This document shows, piece after piece, positions 58,959 to 64,000 of a stretch of DNA of 64,000 nucleotides (positions within the stretch are counted from its first letter, which is position 1; every line of letters begins with the position of its first letter). The stretch covers positions 1-64,000 of the forward strand of contig NZ_JAERRK010000010.1 of NCBI RefSeq assembly GCF_016741775.1, given 5' to 3'. The position numbers and the translations under genes were made by a program. The notes under the pieces were generated by a model. That model was not told the origin of the DNA. It made no database searches and saw nothing but the letters and a program-made list of their open reading frames with translations. Source of the stretch: Streptomyces actinomycinicus. Lineage in GTDB: Bacteria; Actinomycetota; Actinomycetes; Streptomycetales; Streptomycetaceae.

Positions 58959-60368
58959 GTGCCCGACTTCGACTTCGACACGCTCGTCATCGGATCCGGA
59001 CCCGGCGGCCAGAAGGCCGCCATCGCCGCGGCCAAGCTCGGCCGCCGGGTCGCCGTCGTCGACCGCCCCGACATGCTCGGCGGGGTCTCCCTGCACACCG
59101 GCACCATCCCCTCCAAGACGCTGCGCGAGGCCGTGCTCTACCTGACGGGTCTCACCCAGCGCGATCTGTACGGGCAGAGCTACCGGCTGAAGGAGGACAT
59201 CACCGTCGCCGACCTGACCGCGCGCACCCGGCACGTGGTCGGCCGCGAGGTGGACGTCGTGCGCAGTCAGCTCACCCGCAACCACGTGACCGTGTACTCC
59301 GGCACGGCCCGTTTCACCGGCCCGCACACGGTCGCGGTGGCCGAGCAGTCCGGCCGGGAACGGCTGATCGGAGCCGAACACATCGTCATCGCCACCGGCA
59401 CCCGGCCGGCCCGCCCGGACAGTGTCGAGTTCGACGGGCGGACGATCATGGACTCCGACAACGTGCTCGCGCTGGAGCGGGTGCCGCGCTCCATGGTCAT
59501 CGTCGGCGCGGGCGTGATCGGCATGGAGTACGCCTCCATGTTCGCCGCGCTGGGCAGCAAGGTGACCGTGGTCGAGAAGCGCCCCGGGATGCTGGACCTG
59601 TGCGACGTGGAGATCGTCGAGTCGCTCAAGTACCACTTGCGGGACCTCGCCGTCACCTTCCGGTTCGGGGAGACCGTCGCCGCCGTCGAACGCCATGCCC
59701 GGGGCACGCTCACGGTGCTCGAGAGCGGCAAGAAGATACCCGCGGACACGGTGATGTACTCGGCGGGCCGCCAGGGCCTCACCGCCGGCCTCGATCTGGA
59801 GCGGGCCGGCCTCACGGCGGACCCGCGCGGCCGGATCCGGGTGGACGAGCACTATCGCACCGAGGTCGCGCACATCTACGCCGTCGGTGACGTCATCGGC
59901 TTCCCCGCGCTCGCGGCGACCTCCATGGAGCAGGGCCGGGCCGCGGCGTACCACGCGTGCGGGGAGCCGGTGGGGCGCATGCACCAGCTCCAGCCGATCG
60001 GCATCTACACGATCCCCGAGATCAGCTTCGTGGGCCGCACCGAGGACCAGCTCACCGAGGACCGGGTGCCCTTCGAGGTGGGCGTGGCCCGGTACCGGGA
60101 GCTGGCCCGGGGCCAGATCATCGGTGACTCCCACGGCATGCTGAAACTCCTGGTGTCACCGGCGGACCGCACCCTGCTCGGCGTGCACTGCTTCGGCTCG
60201 GGCGCGACGGAACTCATTCACATCGGCCAGTCCGTGATGGGCTGCGGCGGCACGGTCGACTACCTGGTCGACGCGGTGTTCAACTATCCGACCCTGGCGG
60301 AGTCGTACAAGGTCGCCGCCCTGGACGCCACGAACAAGCTCCGCCAGCTCGACCACCTGACCGACTGA
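58959..60368 (+). CDS. sthA: Soluble pyridine nucleotide transhydrogenase
   Basis: The 469-residue FAD protein interconverts NADPH/NAD+ and NADH/NADP+ in the cytosol. FAD motif LVIGSGPGGQKAAIAAAKLG, NAD motif VIVGAGVIGMEYASMFAALG and the second FAD motif IYAVGDVIGFPALAATSM are clear. The position of the redox Cys pair of related disulfide reductases reads MLGGVSLHTGTIPSKTLRE, without cysteines, which distinguishes SthA from lipoamide dehydrogenase. Length fits SthA. It starts at GTG 58959 with GGGG nearby. Confidence 0.93.
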   Translation: MPDFDFDTLVIGSGPGGQKAAIAAAKLGRRVAVVDRPDMLGGVSLHTGTIPSKTLREAVLYLTGLTQRDLYGQSYRLKEDITVADLTARTRHVVGREVDVVRSQLTRNHVTVYSGTARFTGPHTVAVAEQSGRERLIGAEHIVIATGTRPARPDSVEFDGRTIMDSDNVLALERVPRSMVIVGAGVIGMEYASMFAALGSKVTVVEKRPGMLDLCDVEIVESLKYHLRDLAVTFRFGETVAAVERHARGTLTVLESGKKIPADTVMYSAGRQGLTAGLDLERAGLTADPRGRIRVDEHYRTEVAHIYAVGDVIGFPALAATSMEQGRAAAYHACGEPVGRMHQLQPIGIYTIPEISFVGRTEDQLTEDRVPFEVGVARYRELARGQIIGDSHGMLKLLVSPADRTLLGVHCFGSGATELIHIGQSVMGCGGTVDYLVDAVFNYPTLAESYKVAALDATNKLRQLDHLTD

Positions 60369-60384
60369 GGTCTCCGAGGAACGC

Positions 60385-60545
60385 AAGGGCGAACTCGGAG
60401 CCAGACCGCAGGCCGGGCCCCCAAGGGCGCGCGGGGAACTCGGGGGCAGGCCGCAGGCCGGGCCCCCAAGGGCGCGCGGGCGACTCGGGAGCAGGCCGCA
60501 GGCCGGGCCCCCGAGGGGCGCGGGGAACTGCGCGACCAGCCACCC
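60385..60545. repeat. 45-bp tandem repeats, Streptomyces dispersed-repeat type
   Basis: Units at about 60385-60422 (partial), 60423-60467 and 60468-60512 share AAGGGCGCGCGGG, GCAGGCCGCAGGCCGGGC and neighbouring bases; a fourth divergent unit contains GGGGAACTGCGCGACCAGCC. The last sequence type is common between Streptomyces genes, in my experience. A related copy is at 63650-63740. Confidence 0.8.
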
Positions 60546-60576
60546 ACGGCCCGCAGCCGCCGAACCGGCACCACCC

Positions 60577-61065
60577 CTACGGCGCTGCGCGCCCCGGCTC
60601 CTCCACCACATGCACGGCCGCCTCCTCCGCCCCCGCCGCTCCCCCGTCCACACCCACGTCCTCGGCGACCTCCTCCTTGGTCGTGTCGGCGTGCGCGCCC
60701 TCGTCCGGCGCGACGAGCCGGCCGGCCCGAACGGCGCCGGCCTCGGGGTCGACCGGCTCACCCTCGCCACCGGGGAGGTCGCCGATCTCGTCACCGGCCG
60801 GTGCGCTCACGTCGGGAACCTCCTGGCCGAGCCGTTCGTCCAGGGTCTCGCCCTCGCGCTGTTCGGCGGCGGTGGTGCCGTGCTTGGTGACCCCGAGGGG
60901 ACGTTCGGGCGGGGAGTAGCCCTCGTCGAGCATCTCGTCGTAGGTGCGCTCACCGACCGCGTCCTGCAGGTCCAGGGGCCCGGCGTCCTCCTGCTCCTCG
61001 TTGTTGCCGGTGGGCTGGTAGGCGTCGTCCGCCATGGGGGTCTGCTCGGCCTGCTCGTCGCTCAT
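60577..61065 (-). CDS. DUF5709-like acidic protein
   Basis: The 162-residue protein begins after GGGAGG at ATG 61065. It is strongly acidic (QEDAGPLDLQDAVGERTYDE) and contains MLDEGYSPPERPLGVTKHGTTAAEQREGETL, the recognisable core of the actinobacterial DUF5709 family, with ERLGQEVPDV behind. Probably cytosolic and mostly unstructured. Function unknown. It converges with sthA. Confidence 0.85.
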   Translation of the reverse strand: MSDEQAEQTPMADDAYQPTGNNEEQEDAGPLDLQDAVGERTYDEMLDEGYSPPERPLGVTKHGTTAAEQREGETLDERLGQEVPDVSAPAGDEIGDLPGGEGEPVDPEAGAVRAGRLVAPDEGAHADTTKEEVAEDVGVDGGAAGAEEAAVHVVEEPGRAAP

Positions 61066-61573
61066 GGTCGCCTCCCTAGGGGTACGCGGGCGGTCCTGGT
61101 CCGCGTTTCCCACAGGCGGATCATTAACCCCGCCGACCGCTCGGACAGCTCCGATCCGACAGGTCCCCGCCCTCGCGTACGGGCCGGCCCTGACCCGCTC
61201 CTGCCGCGTCAGGGAGCCGCGGACGCGGTGCCGGGCCGGGGCTTGGTCCGGCCGGGCGGGGAGGGACGGAGCGGGATCAGGGGCGGCCGCCGCAGGAGGT
61301 GGTGTCTCCTCCTTCGGTGCCGCGCCCCACAGCCTTGTGCCTTGGATTCGTAGCTGCAATCCATGTGCAGTAAAGCCCGTGGCAGACCTTCCCCATGGGC
61401 GGGGAAAACCACCCGCCGTGCGGCCGGGCAAACCGGGCGGCCAGGCGCTACAGCCCCCGACAACCCGCCAGTCCGCCAATCCGCCAATCCGGCGCTCCCG
61501 GCGCTCCCGACAACCCGCCGGACCGCCAACCCACGCGACCCGGCACCCGGCACCCGGCACCCGGCACCCGGAG
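61066..61573. other. 508-bp intergenic region with simple repeats
   Basis: It lies between two minus-strand genes. TTCCCCatgggcGGGGAA (61389-61406) is a perfect 6-bp dyad. At 61440-61570 simple repeats occur: CCGACAACCCGCC twice, TCCGCCAA twice and a 7-bp CCGGCAC motif in four tandem copies near the end, beside the stop of the GT-C gene. I see no gene. Confidence 0.5.
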
Positions 61574-63055
61574 TCATGGTCCGGCGCCCGGTACGGCGTA
61601 GTACAGCCGCACCGCACCGATCCGCGCCGCGTGCCAGCCACGGGCGTATCCGGGCGGCGCGGCGGACCCCCCCTTCCGCATCAGCGTGGCGACCGGGATC
61701 CGCAGGGCGGTCCGGGCGATGCCGCCCGCCGTGGCGTTGGCGTTGGGACCGCTCGTGGCGGCCGAGGAGCAGCCGGTGTAGAAGGCGACGGGCACCGCCT
61801 CGTGCCCGGTGAGCAGGCAGGGCGGGCGGACGCCCAGGCGGTGCAGCCCGGACGCGGTACGGGACCAGACCGCGTGGGCGGCCGTGGTGCCGTGGACCGT
61901 GTGCGCGAGCACGGCCAGTTGCCCGGCCAGGTGGGCGGCGAAGGCGGCCCCGAGCAGCGCCACGACGGCCGGGCGCCGGGACGGGCGGACGGCCGTCGGC
62001 ACGTGGACGAGCCCGTCGGCGACCGGGACGGCGAGCAGGGCGTAGGCGGGCAGCAGGAAGCGGGGTGCCGCGTAGCCGATCAGGAACAGGTAGGGGAACG
62101 CGGCCGTCGCCGCGCAGGCGAGCGGCAGCGCCGTGGCCCCGGTGCGCCGGGCGCGGACCGCGACGGCCAGTCCGAGCGCGGCGAGCAGCGGCAGCGCGTA
62201 CCACCAGACGGTGACCAGGGGGTGGGGCAGGCCGCCGGTGCAGGGCCGGCACAGGGTCCGCCCGGCGAGACTGCGCAACTGGTCGTCGACGGCGAGGTGC
62301 CAGCCGAGTCCGCCCTGGATGGCCGAGCCGTCGGACAGCCGGCGCGCGAGGCCGCCGTAGCGCGTGAACGCCTCCACGATCCACTGCGCGGCGCCCACGG
62401 CGAGGCCGGCCAGCAGGACGAGCAGCGCGCGCCGGCGGCGGCGTGCCAAGCCCAGGGCGAGCAGCGGCAGGGCCGCCCAGACCGCGTCCACGGGCCGCAT
62501 CCACGCCATCAGCGCGGCGCTCGCGGCCAGCCCCGCGAGCGGTGCGCGGCCGTCGTCGGCGCGCAGGAAGCAGCCGACGGCGGTGAGGGCGCCCACGGCG
62601 ACCCAGTAGTTGGGCATGGCCTGCGGGCCGTAGAAGAGTGTCACCCACAGGGAGGCCGAGAGGGCGCCGGCGAGCGCGAGGACGCGGCCCGGGAACAGGC
62701 CCCGCCAGGCTCGCAGCGCCACGTACAGGGCGACACCGGACAGCACGGCGAGGAAGATCCGCAGCAGGGCGGTGGAGGACGACCAGGCGGCGACGGGCGC
62801 GACGAGCAGGGAGACGCCCCGGGCGCGGGGTGCGCTGAAGAAGGCGGCCGGGGCGTGGGCGCTGACCTGGCTGACGTAGACCGTCTCGTCCCAGCCGAGG
62901 CCCATCCGCGGGCCGACGAGGAGGAGTTGGGCGAGGGTGAAGGCGGCTGCGACGGCCGCGAGGGGTGCGGTGGCGCGGGCCGGCGTGCGGTCCGCGGGCG
63001 CCGGTAGCGCGCGCCGGAGGCCGGCCCGCGGGGCGTATCTGCTGCCGGTCATCAT
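61574..63055 (-). CDS. GT-C family glycosyltransferase-like membrane protein
   Basis: The 493-residue protein has about ten membrane helices. Just after the first helix (APLAAVAAAFTLAQLLLVGP) is MGLGWDETVYVSQV, the Asp-Glu motif (D56-E57) of GT39/PMT-like glycosyltransferases that use polyprenyl-phosphate sugars. The first extracytoplasmic loop, GLFPGRVLALAGALSASLWVTLFYGPQAMP and the C-terminal extracellular domain fit that family. It probably glycosylates a protein or cell-wall glycan outside the membrane. ATG 63055 (ATGATG) has GAAGAG upstream. It is not linked to an obvious cell-wall cluster here. Confidence 0.82.
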   Translation of the reverse strand: MMTGSRYAPRAGLRRALPAPADRTPARATAPLAAVAAAFTLAQLLLVGPRMGLGWDETVYVSQVSAHAPAAFFSAPRARGVSLLVAPVAAWSSSTALLRIFLAVLSGVALYVALRAWRGLFPGRVLALAGALSASLWVTLFYGPQAMPNYWVAVGALTAVGCFLRADDGRAPLAGLAASAALMAWMRPVDAVWAALPLLALGLARRRRRALLVLLAGLAVGAAQWIVEAFTRYGGLARRLSDGSAIQGGLGWHLAVDDQLRSLAGRTLCRPCTGGLPHPLVTVWWYALPLLAALGLAVAVRARRTGATALPLACAATAAFPYLFLIGYAAPRFLLPAYALLAVPVADGLVHVPTAVRPSRRPAVVALLGAAFAAHLAGQLAVLAHTVHGTTAAHAVWSRTASGLHRLGVRPPCLLTGHEAVPVAFYTGCSSAATSGPNANATAGGIARTALRIPVATLMRKGGSAAPPGYARGWHAARIGAVRLYYAVPGAGP

Positions 63056-63213
63056 CACCGCTCTTCCCGACCGCGACCGCTCGCCGCGCCCCTCCCCGGA
63101 GCGGAGGCGCGACCCGGATTCGGGAAAATACCCATAAATCATCGAGAATTGCGTGGTTCTCCGGGACGGTACGGCCATCCGGCCGACGGCCCTACGCGCT
63201 GTAAGGTTGGGAC

Positions 63214-63597
63214 ATGGCTGGCACAGGGTCCCGCGGCAGGGTGGAGCGGCGCAGCGCCGGGGCGCTGGAGAACGAGGTGCTGGCCGTGCTCTGGGCCACC
63301 GAACGGCCGCTGACCCCGGCGGAGGTCCAGGCCGGGATAGACGGCGGCCTCGCGTACAACACGGTGCACACGATCCTCAAGCGGCTCTACGACAAGGGCC
63401 TGGTGCTGCGCGACGCCGACGGGCGGCGCGGCGCGTACCGGCCGGCCAAGAACGCGGCCCAGCTGACCGCCGAGGCGATGCACGAGGCGCTGGACCGGGG
63501 CCCGGACCCGATCGCCGCGCTCCAGCACTTCGTGAGGGGCCTGAGTGCCGAGGAGGAGCGGGCCCTGCGGGCGTTGCTGGCCGATGGTGACTTGTGA
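63214..63597 (+). CDS. BlaI/MecI-family transcriptional repressor
   Basis: The 127-residue protein is a winged-helix repressor: SAGALENEVLAVLWATERPLTPAEV, then the recognition helix region LAYNTVHTILKRLYDKGLVLRD and GRRGAYRPAKNAAQL, matching BlaI/MecI/CopY. The C-terminal dimer helix is HFVRGLSAEEERALRALL. In Streptomyces such genes usually precede an M56 peptidase gene, but none follows here; instead a dispersed repeat and a GH65 gene on the other strand occur. The target is unknown. Confidence 0.9.
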   Translation: MAGTGSRGRVERRSAGALENEVLAVLWATERPLTPAEVQAGIDGGLAYNTVHTILKRLYDKGLVLRDADGRRGAYRPAKNAAQLTAEAMHEALDRGPDPIAALQHFVRGLSAEEERALRALLADGDL

Positions 63598-63649
63598 GGT
63601 TCGCGCGGCAGGCGTGCGGGCCGCGCCCCGGGTGCGGGCCGTCCATGGC

Positions 63650-63740
63650 TGATCGCACGGCTCCCCGCGCCCCTCGGGCAGGTCCACATGGGGCATGCCT
63701 GAGGCGCGCGGGGAGAACTGCGCGAAGCGGCCACGGCCGC
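63650..63740. repeat. Second copy of dispersed intergenic repeat
   Basis: CACGGCTCCCCGCGCCCCTC and GCGCGGGGAGAACTGCGCGA flank this stretch and are inverted relative to each other, so it can form a hairpin. It shares GGGGA(G)AACTGCGCGA with the 60500 copy. Confidence 0.6.
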
Positions 63741-63778
63741 GCCCCCGCGGCACTCAGCCACCCACGGCGAAGAGGGGC

Positions 63779-64000
63779 TCAGCCCCCGTTCGGCGCCCGG
63801 TGCACCGGCTGTTCCGGTGCCGGCCGGCGTGCGACGGGTGGTACGGACCGGACCGCCGGCTCGTCCGTGGCGACCGTCACCGGCTCACCGTGGTGACGGA
63901 GTGTCAGCGGCTCACCGTCCAGGAGCGCGTACGTCACCTTGTCGGCGCCGATGTCCACGCGCAGCCGGCGCCCGCGGAACTGGACGTGGAAGGCCAGGCG
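63779..64000 (-). CDS. GH65 enzyme, C-terminal end only
   Basis: The last 73 codons (stop at 63779-63781) of a gene entering from the right edge are visible. LAFHVQFRGRRLRVDIGADK followed by VTYALLDGEPLTLRHHGEPV is the typical C-terminal beta-sandwich of glycoside hydrolase family 65 (trehalose, maltose or kojibiose phosphorylases). A 30-residue Pro/Ala/Arg tail follows. The catalytic part is outside the window. The GH15 and GH31 genes nearby fit alpha-glucoside metabolism. Confidence 0.75.
   Translation of the reverse strand, partial: RLAFHVQFRGRRLRVDIGADKVTYALLDGEPLTLRHHGEPVTVATDEPAVRSVPPVARRPAPEQPVHRAPNGG

Noticed and set aside
61574..63178. Longer start for the GT-C protein at 63178
   Set aside because: The first 40 residues would be polar and Arg/Ser rich; the ATGATG at 63055 with GAAGAG is better.

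Overview
The window is chromosomal DNA of a Streptomyces or a very close relative. It is uniformly very GC rich with strong third-position GC. It carries a conservon (CvnA, CvnB and a CYP157-like P450), DasR-type operators in front of a chitinase, many secreted enzymes, a class E sortase substrate and several SpoIIE/PP2C phosphatases with PAS and GAF sensors. I saw no rRNA, tRNA, CRISPR array, transposase or prophage gene.

Layout. 1-643 is the N-terminal part of a secreted Asp-box (sialidase-like) protein. 869-4634 holds an FAD monooxygenase, a Ppx/GppA phosphatase and a GNAT/CelD-like acyltransferase. 5204-10635 is an exoenzyme block: GH31 glycosidase, GH18-CBM5/12 chitinase behind paired dre sites, PL7 alginate-lyase-like enzyme and a small secreted protein. 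10774-14148 is pyruvate carboxylase.

14311-19070 (minus strand) is the most unusual part. Six tightly packed genes, most of them overlapping, encode in transcription order a luciferase-like monooxygenase, a 166-residue protein with seventeen x-Lys-Asp tripeptides, a degenerate ATP-grasp-like protein, an intact ATP-grasp ligase and two Fe(II)/2-oxoglutarate-type oxygenases. This reads as a ribosomal-peptide (RiPP) pathway with a repetitive Lys/Asp precursor. I cannot match it to a described class.

19587-23051 is a conservon in which the usual cvnC and cvnD are replaced by one short low-complexity ORF. 23355-32632 carries an aldo/keto reductase, two PP2C phosphatases, an MFS exporter, a coupled trio (metallophosphoesterase, BON protein, nucleotidyltransferase) and a secreted GDPD. 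32777-38008 carries small secreted proteins, an XRE/DUF5753 regulator, a GNAT enzyme, a flavodoxin-fold reductase, a methyltransferase and a lipoprotein. 38020-48780 contains an LAETG-anchored DUF1996 protein, an NlpC/P60 hydrolase with 11-residue repeats, FprA, DUF1152 and DUF1232 proteins and a protein with four exact 33-residue repeats. 49033-58239 has two large PP2C sensor phosphatases, a likely FG-GAP pseudogene and a GH15 enzyme. 58512-64000 has SthA, a DUF5709 protein, a GT-C membrane protein, a BlaI-type repressor and the C-terminal end of a GH65 enzyme.

The main themes are extracellular polysaccharide use (GH31, GH18, PL7, GH15, GH65, a sialidase-like protein), environmental sensing through PP2C and conservon modules, cell-envelope modification, and one candidate peptide natural-product pathway. 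Intergenic regions are rich in short tandem repeats and hairpins. All functions are inferred from reading the sequence; no database search was run.
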